Assembly: GCF_026240945.1 (NCBI RefSeq)
Contig: NZ_JAPFPY010000011.1
Span: 1-64,000, forward strand
Length of the DNA stretch: 64,000 bases
From: Mycolicibacterium sp. J2
Lineage (GTDB): Bacteria > Actinomycetota > Actinomycetes > Mycobacteriales > Mycobacteriaceae
Direction: 5' to 3'
Part shown: in pieces, positions 23,462 to 32,210 of the stretch
Layout of the letters: each line of letters starts with the position of its first letter
Numbering within the stretch: position 1 is the first letter of the stretch
Program-made: the position numbers and the translations under genes
The notes under the pieces: model-generated
Seen by the model: only the letters and a program-made list of their open reading frames with translations
The model's database searches: none
What the model was told of the DNA's origin: nothing

Positions 23462-24349
23462 ATGGCCGACGCCCACGCCCTTCCACTGCCGCCACCAGGA
23501 CACACACCGCACCGGGTCATGACGATCGCCGGGTCCGACTCCGGCGGCAGCGCAGGTCTGCAGGCCGACCTGCGCGCCTTCGCGATGCTGGGGGTGCACG
23601 GATGCGCGACGGTGACAGCCGTCACGGTGCAGAACACGTTGGGTGTCAAGAAGTTCCACGAGATTCCTGTCGATATCGTCGCCGGGCAGATCAGCGCGGT
23701 GGCCTCCGATATCGGTATCGAGGCAGCCAAGACGGGCATGCTGCCGTCCAGCGAGATCATCGGGACCATCGTGGCGACCTGGAGATCCGAAGGCCTCGAC
23801 ACGACGGTGCCGCTGGTCGTCGATCCGGTCTGCGCGTCCAACGTCGGCGAGCCACTCCTGCACCCCAGTGCGCTCGACGCCATCCGCGACGACCTGATCC
23901 CCTTGGCCACATTGGTGACACCCAACCTGGACGAAGTACGCCTGCTTGTCGGCATCGACGTCGTCGACGACGACAGCCAACGCGCCGCGGCCCGGACGCT
24001 GCACGCGTTGGGACCGCGGTGGGTGCTCGTCAAGGGTGGCCACCTGCGAGCCTCACGCACCAGTCGCGATCTGCTCTTCGACGGATCCGAGTTCCATGAA
24101 TACACCGCCACCCGCGTCGACACCCCGCACGATCACGGCGCCGGCGACAACCTTGCCGCAGCAATCACCGCCGCACTGGCACACGGCTATGCCGTTCCGG
24201 AAGCGGTCCGTTTCGGGAAGGTCTGGGTGACCGACTGCATCCGCGCCGCCTATCCGCTGGGCCGGGGGCACGGTCCGGTCAACGGCATGGCAAGGCTGTG
24301 GCACGCCGAGGCAGCCGGCCACCAGCTTGAAAGCCGGAATCCTCTGTAA
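23462..24349 (+). CDS. thiD: Hydroxymethylpyrimidine/phosphomethylpyrimidine kinase
   Basis: A 295-residue ThiD. The opening Ile-Ala-Gly-Ser-Asp-Ser-Gly-Gly-Ser-Ala-Gly-Leu-Gln-Ala-Asp is diagnostic. Ala-Val-Thr-Val-Gln-Asn-Thr, Lys-Thr-Gly-Met-Leu and Thr-Pro-Asn-Leu-Asp-Glu also match. The enzyme phosphorylates HMP and HMP-phosphate to make the pyrimidine half of thiamine. The usual His-Gly-Thr-Gly-Cys catalytic loop reads His-Gly-Ala-Gly-Asp here, as in ribokinases, with Asp as base. I believe this is a mycobacterial variant but could not verify it. No other thiamine gene is adjacent. A thiamine-binding-type protein is at 31.3 kb. Confidence 0.87.
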   Translation: MADAHALPLPPPGHTPHRVMTIAGSDSGGSAGLQADLRAFAMLGVHGCATVTAVTVQNTLGVKKFHEIPVDIVAGQISAVASDIGIEAAKTGMLPSSEIIGTIVATWRSEGLDTTVPLVVDPVCASNVGEPLLHPSALDAIRDDLIPLATLVTPNLDEVRLLVGIDVVDDDSQRAAARTLHALGPRWVLVKGGHLRASRTSRDLLFDGSEFHEYTATRVDTPHDHGAGDNLAAAITAALAHGYAVPEAVRFGKVWVTDCIRAAYPLGRGHGPVNGMARLWHAEAAGHQLESRNPL

Positions 24350-24418
24350 TTCAAGACAATTGAAGGACGGCCCCCGAGGAGGCGGCTCGGACACCACTGC
24401 CCGCCAGCCCGAGGACGC

Positions 24419-24763
24419 TCACAGTTCGTCGCTATCGTCGTCCCCTGCGATCCCGTCGTCGTGGTGCCTGCGGGTGTCGCGTAGCGACAGTGCGAACAGC
24501 ATCGACAGCAGGCCGAAGATGGTCAGCGCCGAGACGAGATCGAACCATTGGAACGGGTAGATCTCCCCGTCGATCGACAAGACGAGCAGTGTCTCGACGG
24601 CGGCGAAGGTCAGGAAGAACGCGCCGAGTTTCAAGCGCGATATGCGCCGGTGTACCTGCGTTCGCCTCATCTCGACGGTGAGTGTCAGCAGGAGCAGAGG
24701 CAGGACCTGAGCCAGCGTTGCCGCGGTGGCGCCGTCGATGAGAATGAGCTGGGAGCGTCCCAT
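24419..24763 (-). CDS. Small integral membrane protein of unknown function
   Basis: A 114-residue protein with three hydrophobic segments at about residues 8-30, 45-65 and 73-93. They are joined by charged loops and followed by an acidic C-terminal tail (Asp-Asp-Asp-Ser-Asp-Glu). No recognisable motif or enzymatic residue. The tail and the His-His-Asp-Asp stretch could coordinate cations, but that is guesswork. It is convergent with thiD and divergent from the GMC oxidoreductase gene. Confidence 0.65.
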   Translation of the reverse strand: MGRSQLILIDGATAATLAQVLPLLLLTLTVEMRRTQVHRRISRLKLGAFFLTFAAVETLLVLSIDGEIYPFQWFDLVSALTIFGLLSMLFALSLRDTRRHHDDGIAGDDDSDEL

Positions 24764-24884
24764 AGTGTCGTGATCCGATCTGGAAGTACTCTGGTGAGCC
24801 GATTGTGCCGCTCAAGGCTGGTTGATGGCTGTAAGGCCACCAGCACAGATACGGCAGCCCAGGTCAGGAGAACGGTTCGCAGAG

Positions 24885-26570
24885 ATGAGCCCCGGCACCG
24901 AGTTCGATTTCGTGATCGTCGGTGCAGGCAGCGCGGGCTGCCTGCTCGCCAATCGGCTCAGCGCCAATCCCGCTCACCGCGTCCTGCTGGTCGAGGCCGG
25001 CGGTAAGGACGACTGGTTCTGGATCAAGGTTCCCGTCGGCTATCTCTACACCATCGCCAACCCCCGTACCGACTGGTGCTTCACGACCGAGCCTGACCCC
25101 GGTCTGGCCGGCCGCAGCATCATCTACGCGCGAGGCAAGGTGATCGGCGGCTGTTCCTCGATCAACGCGATGATCCACATGCGCGGGCAGGCCTCCGACT
25201 ACGACCTGTGGGCGCAAGCCACCGGCGACGACCGCTGGCGCTGGGGCGGACCGGACAGGCCTGGCGAGACACTGGCCATCTACAAGCAGCTGGAAGACTA
25301 CTTCGGCGGTGCCGACGAGTGGCACGGTATCGGTGGCGAGATCCGGGTTGAGCGGCCGCGGGTGCGCTGGAAGATTCTGGATGCCTGGCAGGCCGCCGCC
25401 GCGCAGGTGGGCATCTCCCCGATCGACGAGTTCAACAGGGGCGACAACTCCGGCAGCGCGTACTTTCATGTCAACCAGCGGCGGGGCCGGCGCTGGTCGA
25501 TGGCCGATGCCTTCCTCCATCCCATCGCCCACCGACCCAACCTCACCGTCTACACCCGAGCCCAGGCGCTGCATGTGCTGTTCGACGACCAGGTCCCGGG
25601 GCATCAGCGGCAAGGTGCGTGGACCACCGCGGCGCACCGGGCCACCGGTGTACGGCTGCTCAAAGACGGTCGGCTGCTTGACGTTCGTGCCCGCCACGAG
25701 GTGATCCTCAGCGCCGGGGCGATCGGGTCGCCACACCTCATGCAGGTCTCGGGGCTCGGCCCCGCCAAACTGCTCGCCCAACATCACGTACCGGTAGCCG
25801 TCGATCTACCCGGAGTCGGTCACAACCTCCAGGACCATCTGCAGCTGCGCACCGTGTTCCGGATTCGTGGTGCCAGAACGGTCAACACGCTGTATCGAAA
25901 CTGGATAACCCGTGGTGGCATGGGGCTCCAATACGCGATGCTCCGCTCCGGACCACTGACCATGCCGCCCTCGACCTTGGGCGCCTTCGCCAAGAGCGAT
26001 CCAACACTCGCGAGTCCCGATCTGGAGTGGCATGTGCAGCCGTTGTCCCTACCCAAGTTCGGCGACCCGCTGCACCCTTTCGCCGCAATCACCCCCTCGG
26101 TGTGCAATCTGCGCCCCACCTCGCGCGGACACGTACGGATAGCCGCCGCGGACCCGCTGGTCTACCCGAAAATCTCGTGCAATTACCTGTCCACCGACAC
26201 CGATCGTCGCGTCGCCGTGCAGGGTCTCCGGATGACCCGGCAGATCATGGCGGCTGCTCCCCTGGCTCGGTACTGCCCGCAAGAGCTACTCCCCGGCCCC
26301 CGACTGGTGAGCGACGACGACCTAGAGCAGGCAGCCGGCGAACTCGGCACCACGATATTCCACCCGGTGGGTACCTGCGCCATGGGAGCTTTTGACACCC
26401 AAGGAGTTCCGAGCTCGCCTGCCACGGTGCTCGATACCGACTGCCGCGTATACCGCGTCGCCGGTCTGCGCGTGGTCGACGCGTCGGCGATGCCCACCAT
26501 CACGTCCGGGAACACCAACGCACCTGTCATGCTCGTGGCGGAGCGGGCAGCGCGGGCAATCCTGGGATAG
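24885..26570 (+). CDS. GMC-family flavin oxidoreductase (choline-dehydrogenase-like)
   Basis: A 561-residue GMC oxidoreductase. The FAD motif Val-Gly-Ala-Gly-Ser-Ala-Gly-Cys-Leu-Leu-Ala-Asn-Arg is near the N-terminus. The second GMC signature Gly-Gly-Cys-Ser-Ser-Ile-Asn-Ala-Met follows at about residue 85. The catalytic His is in His-Pro-Val-Gly-Thr-Cys-Ala-Met-Gly, with Asn in Gly-Asn-Thr-Asn-Ala-Pro near the C-terminus. These enzymes oxidise alcohols, choline or long-chain alcohols using FAD. Start ATG 24885; earlier codons at 24822 exist, and the AGGAG here is more than 10 bases from the chosen ATG, so the start is uncertain by ~20 residues. Substrate unknown. Confidence 0.85.
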   Translation: MSPGTEFDFVIVGAGSAGCLLANRLSANPAHRVLLVEAGGKDDWFWIKVPVGYLYTIANPRTDWCFTTEPDPGLAGRSIIYARGKVIGGCSSINAMIHMRGQASDYDLWAQATGDDRWRWGGPDRPGETLAIYKQLEDYFGGADEWHGIGGEIRVERPRVRWKILDAWQAAAAQVGISPIDEFNRGDNSGSAYFHVNQRRGRRWSMADAFLHPIAHRPNLTVYTRAQALHVLFDDQVPGHQRQGAWTTAAHRATGVRLLKDGRLLDVRARHEVILSAGAIGSPHLMQVSGLGPAKLLAQHHVPVAVDLPGVGHNLQDHLQLRTVFRIRGARTVNTLYRNWITRGGMGLQYAMLRSGPLTMPPSTLGAFAKSDPTLASPDLEWHVQPLSLPKFGDPLHPFAAITPSVCNLRPTSRGHVRIAAADPLVYPKISCNYLSTDTDRRVAVQGLRMTRQIMAAAPLARYCPQELLPGPRLVSDDDLEQAAGELGTTIFHPVGTCAMGAFDTQGVPSSPATVLDTDCRVYRVAGLRVVDASAMPTITSGNTNAPVMLVAERAARAILG

Positions 26571-26664
26571 GGCCGATACCGAGCAATACCATCGCGGGCT
26601 GGAATAAAACTGCGCCCGGCGAACTTGCGCGAAGAGTCGCCCTCCCCCGGACTCAGGAGCACCC

Positions 26665-27474
26665 ATGACTCGTCCCGTCCGCGTCGCCGTGCAGATCCAA
26701 CCCGGCGGTACGCCCGACTACCGCACCTGGCGCGACGCCGTCCTGGCCGCCGATGACCTCGGTGTCGACGTGATCTTCGGATACGACCACTTCCACCGCC
26801 CGGCGCTGGAAGCCGTCGTCGACGGTAAGCCGATCCTGTCCGACGAACAGCCCGATGTGGCCAACTTCGAGGGCTGGACCGCACTCGCGTCGTGGGGTGA
26901 GATCACCTCACACGCCGAGATCGGCCTGCTCGTCACCGGCGTCGGCTACCGCAACCCCGACCTACTCGCCGACATGGCGCGCACCGTCGACCACATCAGC
27001 GGGGGCCGGCTCATCCTCGGCCTCGGCGCGGGGTGGTACGAAAAGGATTACACCACCTATGGTTACGACTTCGGCACCTTCGGCTCGCGTTTCGACCTCT
27101 TCGACGACAGCTTGATCCGTATCGAGAACCGGCTCGCCGCACTGAACCCCCCGCCCGTGCGCAAGCTGCCCATCCTCATCGGCGGCACCGGCCCGAAGCG
27201 CTCCTTGCCGGCCGTCGCCCGCCACGCCGACATCTGGCACGCGTTCCAGGAACTCGATGCCTTCCGGAAGTCCAGTGATCGCGTCGACGAGCTGGCAACG
27301 ACATTCGGCCGCACCGGCGCCGACATCGAACGTTCGACCCTCTGGGTGAACGCGGATAGCGCCGATGCTTTCCGCGAGGCCGGAGTCACCCTCTTCCAGA
27401 CCGAGCTGACCGCCGACAACGGTTACGACCTCACCTCTCTCAAGCAGGTGCTGACCTGGCGGGACAACGGGTGA
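26665..27474 (+). CDS. LLM-class F420-type oxidoreductase
   Basis: A 269-residue luciferase-like TIM-barrel protein. It has Phe-Gly-Tyr-Asp-His-Phe, Gly-Leu-Leu-Val-Thr-Gly-Val-Gly-Tyr-Arg-Asn-Pro, Gly-Gly-Arg-Leu-Ile-Leu-Gly-Leu-Gly-Ala-Gly-Trp and Pro-Ile-Leu-Ile-Gly-Gly-Thr-Gly. These are typical of mycobacterial F420-dependent LLM enzymes, which transfer hydride from F420H2 to a substrate. The substrate is unknown. The ATG follows CAGGAG. Possibly cotranscribed with the GMC oxidoreductase 94 bp upstream. Confidence 0.82.
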   Translation: MTRPVRVAVQIQPGGTPDYRTWRDAVLAADDLGVDVIFGYDHFHRPALEAVVDGKPILSDEQPDVANFEGWTALASWGEITSHAEIGLLVTGVGYRNPDLLADMARTVDHISGGRLILGLGAGWYEKDYTTYGYDFGTFGSRFDLFDDSLIRIENRLAALNPPPVRKLPILIGGTGPKRSLPAVARHADIWHAFQELDAFRKSSDRVDELATTFGRTGADIERSTLWVNADSADAFREAGVTLFQTELTADNGYDLTSLKQVLTWRDNG

Positions 27475-27497
27475 GATCGGCTACCGCGTCGTCGTGA

Positions 27498-27869
27498 TCA
27501 CCGTGCCGGCCGGCCTCCGATCGCTTCTCTGCCGTAATTGTCGGCATAGGCGTTGAACACACCGGGCAGGATCTCGAGAATAGTGAAATAGCGGTCCCAC
27601 AGCGGTGTTTCACGGAGTTCCTCCACCAGGAGCTCGTACTCGTGAGTATCGGCCGTCTCCCACATCCACGTATTCGTCACCCGCGCGCTGTAGAACTCGG
27701 TGTCATACCACCGAAGCTGGACAGACGGGTGCCGGTCGAGTGCCGGCTGCAGATACGTGAGCATTTCGGCGAAGCGCTGCTCCACGGGCAGCGCCAACCA
27801 CTCTGGGTTGGTTTTCACCAGCATGAACACCGTCAGTGCCGACTGCGTTGTGGCTGTTTTCTCAGACAT
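27498..27869 (-). CDS. Darcynin-family protein
   Basis: A 123-residue protein matching darcynin. It has Phe-Met-Leu-Val-Lys-Thr-Asn-Pro-Glu-Trp-Leu-Ala-Leu-Pro, Arg-Trp-Tyr-Asp-Thr-Glu-Phe-Tyr-Ser-Ala-Arg-Val-Thr and Leu-Leu-Val-Glu-Glu-Leu-Arg-Glu-Thr. The family is compact, ferredoxin-like alpha/beta, and I recall no established reaction; it often sits near oxidoreductases or regulators. The ATG gives the full-length family size. Convergent with the LLM gene. The ~820 bp upstream of it contain only a decayed esterase. Confidence 0.78.
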   Translation of the reverse strand: MSEKTATTQSALTVFMLVKTNPEWLALPVEQRFAEMLTYLQPALDRHPSVQLRWYDTEFYSARVTNTWMWETADTHEYELLVEELRETPLWDRYFTILEILPGVFNAYADNYGREAIGGRPAR

Positions 27870-28140
27870 GGTCTCGCTCTCTTCATCGACTATTCCGGGA
27901 CCGAAGAGAAACGAGAACAGGTCAACGAATCTCTTCGCTGACCTGTGAGGTTGTCATCACCGCACGCGTTATTGCATGCCCGCTCAGGCTAACCGGTGAA
28001 TTCGGTGGGCGTCAACCCCGACATCGGCACAACGCGCACGGTTCGGTGCACGAGCGGATCATCGAGGGATTCTTCGCTGGTCGAGTTAATTACCTTTCAC
28101 ATCACTGAAACCGGTTCGACTTCGACCTCTCGCAGTGTGA

Positions 28141-28680
28141 CGTTTCCGGGGAGGGGAGGTCGTCCGCGAAGACCTCGAGCAGTCTGGCCAGCAGACGGCG
28201 CGCCTCGCCTTTTGCATTGCGCACTGGGCAGGCTCACCTGTTTGCGTTGGCTACGTGGTCGAGGACGCGCAGGACTGGGATCCGTTGCGCAACAGCGATT
28301 TCATTCCACTCGGTGAACTCATCGCCGAGGAGCTCTTCGATGCCGTCGAGATGGGACTGGAGGCAGGCGCGAGGACACATGAATAAGCCGACTACCGCAC
28401 AGCGCCAAGCGATCACGGTCTTTTCGGCTACTCCTACGGCGGGCTGTTCAGCCTTTACCTCTGGCTCGCCGGTCGCCATCTCTTCGAGAGTGGCGGCGCG
28501 GGCAGTCCCGGCGTTATCGCCGAGCACAGCCAAATCTCTACGCAAATATACGATTTGGGAGACAGCCGACATGCCACCAAGCTTCACATCACCATCAACG
28601 ACCGAGCTGCACGAAACGCATCTAACCGGCCTGCAGGTCTCGTTCCCCAGTTACCTCAGGACCTGCCGTCCCGTCTGAAT
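28141..28680 (+). pseudogene. Decayed alpha/beta-hydrolase (putative esterase) gene with an in-frame stop
   Basis: One frame reads Phe-Cys-Ile-Ala-His, Asp-Trp-Asp-Pro-Leu-Arg-Asn-Ser-Asp-Phe-Ile-Pro, then Glu-Leu-Ile-Ala-Glu-Glu. It meets TAA at 28384-28386 and continues in the same frame as Asp-Tyr-Arg-Thr-Ala-Pro-Ser-Asp-His-Gly-Leu-Phe-Gly-Tyr-Ser-Tyr-Gly-Gly-Leu-Phe (nucleophile elbow Gly-Tyr-Ser-Tyr-Gly-Gly) and Gly-Ala-Gly-Ser-Pro-Gly-Val. This is the IroE/Fes-like esterase family. The N-terminal ~80 residues and the catalytic His are missing; similarity ends about 28650. Nearby fragments in other frames look unrelated. No start codon is evident. Real remnant likely; exact ends uncertain. 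Confidence 0.6.
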
Positions 28681-28689
28681 ACCACCATC

Positions 28690-29382
28690 TCACCCCAGCC
28701 GCCGAGTGCGCCATCGCGACAGATCTTGCTCCAGCACCGCTGGATCACGCTCCGCGAACACCTCACCCGTGATCTCCAGGCTGCGGATGCGGTCCAGATG
28801 AAACCCGCGGATACCTTCCCGCAGCCGACACCATCCCACGAACATCCACGAATCACCGCCCCGCAGAAGGCCCATCGCCTCCACATCACGCGTGGTGTGG
28901 GTGTCGCCGTTGTCGGAGGTGTAGTTCAGGCGGACCACCCGGCGCGCGGCGATCGCTTCGGGAATCAGCGTGATTGCCGCCTCCGACGGCGGCGCGGCGT
29001 CGATCACGAACATCGATGCCAACGCCTCATCGACGGGTGCGAGCTGATCCTCGCGGCTGATCGCGAGGATTTTTGCTCGTGCCCGACGCGCCGCGGCACC
29101 ATAGGGTGAGTTCTCCAGCAACCCAAGCCCGGCGAGCACTGCCAGCGACTCCGGTACCGAGAGGTTCAGCGGTGGCAAGGAGTGTTCCCGCAGGATTGAA
29201 TACCCGCCCAACACTCCATGATCGGCGTAGATCGGGACTCCAGCGAGCTGGAGGGACTGGATGTCACGCTCGATCGTGCGCTTGGACACCTCGAACTCCT
29301 CGGCAAGCCGGGCGGCCGACACCGGCCGCCGCGATCCTCGCAGCAGATCGACGAGCGCGTACAAGCGCTCGGCTCTCCTCAT
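28690..29382 (-). CDS. WYL-domain HTH regulator (YafY-like)
   Basis: A 230-residue protein. The N-terminal winged HTH includes Arg-Arg-Ala-Glu-Arg-Leu-Tyr-Ala-Leu-Val-Asp-Leu-Leu-Arg-Gly and Val-Ser-Lys-Arg-Thr-Ile-Glu-Arg-Asp. A WYL domain follows with Trp-Met-Phe-Val-Gly-Trp-Cys-Arg-Leu-Arg and Phe-His-Leu-Asp-Arg-Ile-Arg (Trp/Tyr/Leu-equivalent positions). WYL proteins bind ligands or nucleic acid and regulate stress, phage defence or metabolism. Overlaps no CDS, but the C-terminus abuts the decayed esterase. It follows the SnoaL-like gene by 25 bp and is probably cotranscribed with it. Confidence 0.82.
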   Translation of the reverse strand: MRRAERLYALVDLLRGSRRPVSAARLAEEFEVSKRTIERDIQSLQLAGVPIYADHGVLGGYSILREHSLPPLNLSVPESLAVLAGLGLLENSPYGAAARRARAKILAISREDQLAPVDEALASMFVIDAAPPSEAAITLIPEAIAARRVVRLNYTSDNGDTHTTRDVEAMGLLRGGDSWMFVGWCRLREGIRGFHLDRIRSLEITGEVFAERDPAVLEQDLSRWRTRRLG

Positions 29383-29407
29383 GAGTGCGAGTCTCCCCCG
29401 TCGATGA

Positions 29408-29806
29408 TCAGTGCGTGCGCGTTCCGTTCACCGACCACACATCGCGGATCAGTCCATCCTCGGTGAAGTCGAAGACGTCGATCCCGCCCGCAGTAATGTC
29501 CCGGGCCTGCATGTCCCACAACATCCGTCCGTGCGCGCCGTCCACGGCGCGCGCCACCTCGGTGAACACCACCTCCGGATGCCGTTCGCGATACCGATGC
29601 AGGAACCGGACGAAGCTGTCCGCGCCCAACACGTCGTCGCCGGGGTTGGACCCGTCCGGCTCGGAGACCAAGAAGTGAATCCGGAAATCCGCACTGCATA
29701 TCCGACGCGCGATCTCAGGATCCCCGTTCCACATCTGCAACCACACCGCCAGCGCCGCGTCCGCAGCAGCCGGGTCGGTACCAACCGTGTTCGTGTTCTC
29801 GTTCAT
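29408..29806 (-). CDS. SnoaL/NTF2-like domain protein
   Basis: A 132-residue NTF2-fold protein. [13 protein letters not shown] begins the first helix. Phe-Arg-Ile-His-Phe-Leu, Asp-Ser-Phe-Val-Arg-Phe-Leu-His-Arg-Tyr-Arg-Glu and the strand Phe-Thr-Glu-Asp-Gly-Leu-Ile-Arg-Asp-Val-Trp follow. The fold supports cyclase, isomerase or ligand-binding roles. ATG 29806 is chosen because the longer frame (to 29890) runs into the frameshifted methyltransferase. It likely forms an operon with the WYL regulator. Confidence 0.72.
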   Translation of the reverse strand: MNENTNTVGTDPAAADAALAVWLQMWNGDPEIARRICSADFRIHFLVSEPDGSNPGDDVLGADSFVRFLHRYRERHPEVVFTEVARAVDGAHGRMLWDMQARDITAGGIDVFDFTEDGLIRDVWSVNGTRTH

Positions 29807-30719
29807 GGTCCCAGGGTCCGACACGGGCGCGACAACGGTGTGTCGGTATTCGCGCCGGTAAACGTGGAATCGAGTCAGAACGCGTAGCACAGAATCCGCG
29901 CCTTGCGCGCCCCATCCTGGTCCGCCCCATCAACCTCGTCGCGACACGTATCCAGCCGGGGAAGAGGTCGACCTCTGGTTGGTGCGCCAGGCTGACCTCC
30001 TCGACCAACCTGATCCGGGGATTCCAGGTCTGCGGATGACGCGCATCTTTGAAACCCGCATAACCCCACTGGCTTCCGACGTCGGAGAACATCTTCTGCG
30101 GGGCCATCTTCATCGTGGCACGACTGAGCAACCCGAGGCCGCCGTAGTCGTTGAACGCCAGTTCGCCGGAGTCGAAGGCCGCGGTGACAGTGCGGAAGAG
30201 GCCGACGATCGTCTGTTCCGACAAGAATGCGAAGAGCCCGTCAGCGACCAGCATCGTCGGCCGATCGCCCGGGATGCCCTGGGTCCACCGCTCGTCGGCC
30301 AGCGAAACGGGCACCGAATGCACGTGTGGATGGGCCGGTAGAACTTCGTCGCGGACCGCCAAGATTCCTGGCAGGTCCACGTTGTACCAGTCCACCGATT
30401 CCGGGGGGCTGACCCGGTAGAAACCACTGTCGAGGCCTGCCCCGAGATCGACCACCACGGCGTCAGGATGCTGACCGACGAAATCGCTTATCCGGTCGTC
30501 GAGCATCTTCGCGCGCAGCGCGGTCTGGCACACCACGGCGGCCTGCACACCGAGACCGGGAAAGTCGTAGTCGATCTTCCCCACCACGTCGTCGGCGAGC
30601 GTGTCCCCCAGGATCGGTTGCTGCCAGCGACTGTCGAGCGCCCTGGCGTACACGGTGAGCAGGGCTGTCCGTTCGACGGGACTCAGTTCGGCCGTGGTGA
30701 CCCCCATGACGGCGAACAT
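29715..30719 (-). CDS. SAM-dependent methyltransferase (leucine-carboxyl/polyketide O-methyltransferase-like) with frameshifted C-terminus
   Basis: The frame from ATG 30719 (or 30707) gives an S-adenosylmethionine methyltransferase. It has [15 protein letters not shown], [10 protein letters not shown] and [13 protein letters not shown]. At about 29910-29913 a run of four G (minus strand) breaks the expected ending. Adding one G restores [13 protein letters not shown] and a stop at 29875. As it stands the product reads on for ~55 abnormal residues into the SnoaL-like gene. Either a sequencing error or a recent lesion. Methyl acceptor unknown. Confidence 0.75.
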   Translation of the reverse strand: MFAVMGVTTAELSPVERTALLTVYARALDSRWQQPILGDTLADDVVGKIDYDFPGLGVQAAVVCQTALRAKMLDDRISDFVGQHPDAVVVDLGAGLDSGFYRVSPPESVDWYNVDLPGILAVRDEVLPAHPHVHSVPVSLADERWTQGIPGDRPTMLVADGLFAFLSEQTIVGLFRTVTAAFDSGELAFNDYGGLGLLSRATMKMAPQKMFSDVGSQWGYAGFKDARHPQTWNPRIRLVEEVSLAHQPEVDLFPGWIRVATRLMGRTRMGRARRGFCATRSDSIPRLPARIPTHRCRARVGPWDHEREHEHGWYRPGCCGRGAGGVVADVERGS

Positions 30720-30945
30720 ACACCAGATCTGGCGTTGAACGATTCGCGCAAAACGTTCAGCCCCTTGCGATTACGCGCTTCGGATGACCACTCGGTTGTT
30801 GCCGGTGCGTGGCACGGTGACCTGTCGCCGCCGGACGCCGGAGCAACCCGAGGCCGGCCGCTCGACACGGCGCGCCGATGCGCGTTGGGGCACAAGCGCG
30901 GTAGAAATGCGTACAGAGGGCACCGACAGCACCGAGAGGATCACC

Positions 30946-31335
30946 ATGGCCACCGTCCCCGAGGGATACGAATCGCTGCTCGTTCGCCCGTTGTACGGGC
31001 ATCTCGCCACCGTGCGCCCCGACGGCACGCCGCAGGTGAATGCGATGTGGTTCGCCTGGGACGGCGAGGTGCTGCGCTTCACGCACACCACCAAGCGACA
31101 GAAGTACCGCAACGTGACCGCCAATCCCGCGGTGGCGATGTCTGTCATCGATCCCGACAACCCGTACCGCTTCTTGGAGGTCCGTGGTGTCGTGGAGGAG
31201 ATCGTGCCCGACCCGACGGGGGCGTTCTATCTACAGCTCAACGATCGCTACGACGGACCGCTGACCGAACCACCCGCCGACAAGGCAGATCGGGTGATCT
31301 TGGTGGTACGTCCGACCGCGTTCAGCAAGCAGTAG
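30946..31335 (+). CDS. PPOX-class F420-dependent oxidoreductase
   Basis: A 129-residue split-barrel protein. It has [19 protein letters not shown] at the N-terminus and [10 protein letters not shown]. Tyr-Arg-Phe-Leu-Glu-Val-Arg-Gly and a C-terminal Val-Val-Arg-Pro-Thr-Ala-Phe-Ser complete it. Mycobacterial members use F420H2 to reduce substrates or bind F420, FMN or heme. ATG 30946 follows GAGAGG at a suitable distance. Unlike the PPOX fragment at 101-415, this copy has the complete N-terminus. The thiamine-binding-type gene follows by 5 bp and is probably in the same operon. Confidence 0.83.
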   Translation: MATVPEGYESLLVRPLYGHLATVRPDGTPQVNAMWFAWDGEVLRFTHTTKRQKYRNVTANPAVAMSVIDPDNPYRFLEVRGVVEEIVPDPTGAFYLQLNDRYDGPLTEPPADKADRVILVVRPTAFSKQ

Positions 31336-31340
31336 CCGCC

Positions 31341-31640
31341 ATGCTGGTGGCATTCAGCGTCAGCCCGTCAGGCGGGGACGAGGACGGCAGTGTCGGCGCG
31401 GCGGTCGCGGAAGCGGTCAGGGTGGTCCGGGCATCCGGCCTGCCGAATGAAACCAATGCCATGTTCACCAACATCGAAGGTGAGTGGGACGAGGTCATGG
31501 CGGTGGCCAAGCAGGCCGTGGCGGCCGTGGTCGCGGTCTCGCCCAGGGTGAGCCTGGTACTCAAGGCAGATATCCGGCCCGGTCACCGCGAACAGCTGAC
31601 GGCTAAGGTGCAACGCATCGAGGATGCCCTGCGGGACTGA
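31341..31640 (+). CDS. MTH1187/YkoF-family thiamine-binding-type protein
   Basis: A 99-residue alpha/beta protein. Ala-Phe-Ser-Val-Ser-Pro-Ser-Gly starts the first strand, and [14 protein letters not shown] and [12 protein letters not shown] match the MTH1187/YkoF-like fold. The family binds thiamine or its pyrimidine precursor, but its cellular role is unclear. The start ATG is 5 bp after the PPOX stop, so they are translationally coupled. It could tie to thiD, though the two genes are 7 kb apart. Confidence 0.78.
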   Translation: MLVAFSVSPSGGDEDGSVGAAVAEAVRVVRASGLPNETNAMFTNIEGEWDEVMAVAKQAVAAVVAVSPRVSLVLKADIRPGHREQLTAKVQRIEDALRD

Positions 31641-31686
31641 GCGAATGGGCTTCCCGGCATCGATCGGACCGTGCCGGTGGGCAAGC

Positions 31687-32025
31687 TCAGCGCCCGTGGC
31701 CTCCACCGCCGCCGGCATGACCTGCTCCGGCGTTGTACCCCGGCGACGCGACTTCGGCTTCGGTCAACTGATATGGCGGATCGAACAGACTCGGGTTGTT
31801 CAGCGAGGAAACGACGTCACCCATAGTGCCCTGCGGGATGCCCAGAGCGGCCGAGGTGTTGTCGGTCGGTGGCACGCACGTTCCGTCGAACGCCACTTCC
31901 CCGTTGGAGCAGGTCAGGTCATCGGCGTAGGCGACGGCGACAGGGAGGCCGACGACCGTCAAGCCGGTGGCGAGCGCGGCTGCCACGGCAGACCGTCGAA
32001 CACTCCGCGCGATCGCTGTGTACAT
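31687..32025 (-). CDS. Small exported protein, Gly-rich tail
   Basis: A 112-residue protein with an Arg-containing N-terminus and a hydrophobic Sec signal (about residues 12-34), cleaved near Val-Ala-Tyr-Ala-Asp-Asp. The mature part has two Cys (Thr-Cys-Ser, Thr-Cys-Val) likely forming one disulfide. The C-terminal tail is Gly/His-rich. No known domain. Many mycobacterial secreted proteins have this layout. It is divergent from the acyl-CoA dehydrogenase gene, with that gene's operator region between them. Confidence 0.72.
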   Translation of the reverse strand: MYTAIARSVRRSAVAAALATGLTVVGLPVAVAYADDLTCSNGEVAFDGTCVPPTDNTSAALGIPQGTMGDVVSSLNNPSLFDPPYQLTEAEVASPGYNAGAGHAGGGGGHGR

Positions 32026-32149
32026 GGCGCACCCACTCTCCGGTCCTGGTTGGTGCCACTCGGCGGTGCGAGCTTATCGCCGATGACGGCCACCAGGGTA
32101 GCAGTGACGAACGTCACAGAAGTGAAGACCAGGAACCCTCCGGTTCCGT

Positions 32150-32175
32150 AACCGTAGGTTGCCCGACCTACGGTT
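32150..32175. promoter_or_regulatory. Long inverted repeat upstream of the acyl-CoA dehydrogenase gene
   Basis: AACCGTAGGT (32150-32159) is perfectly complementary to ACCTACGGTT (32166-32175), with a 6-base spacer. Each arm also contains a smaller dyad (AACC-GTA-GGTT; ACC-TAC-GGT). The layout could bind one dimer across the arms or two dimers side by side, as with TetR-type lipid regulators. The repressor is not identifiable in the window. Hairpin formation in the 5' leader is also possible. Confidence 0.6.
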
Positions 32176-32210
32176 GCGTACCCTCGTCGAGGCAGCGAAT
32201 CGTGTCGCGC

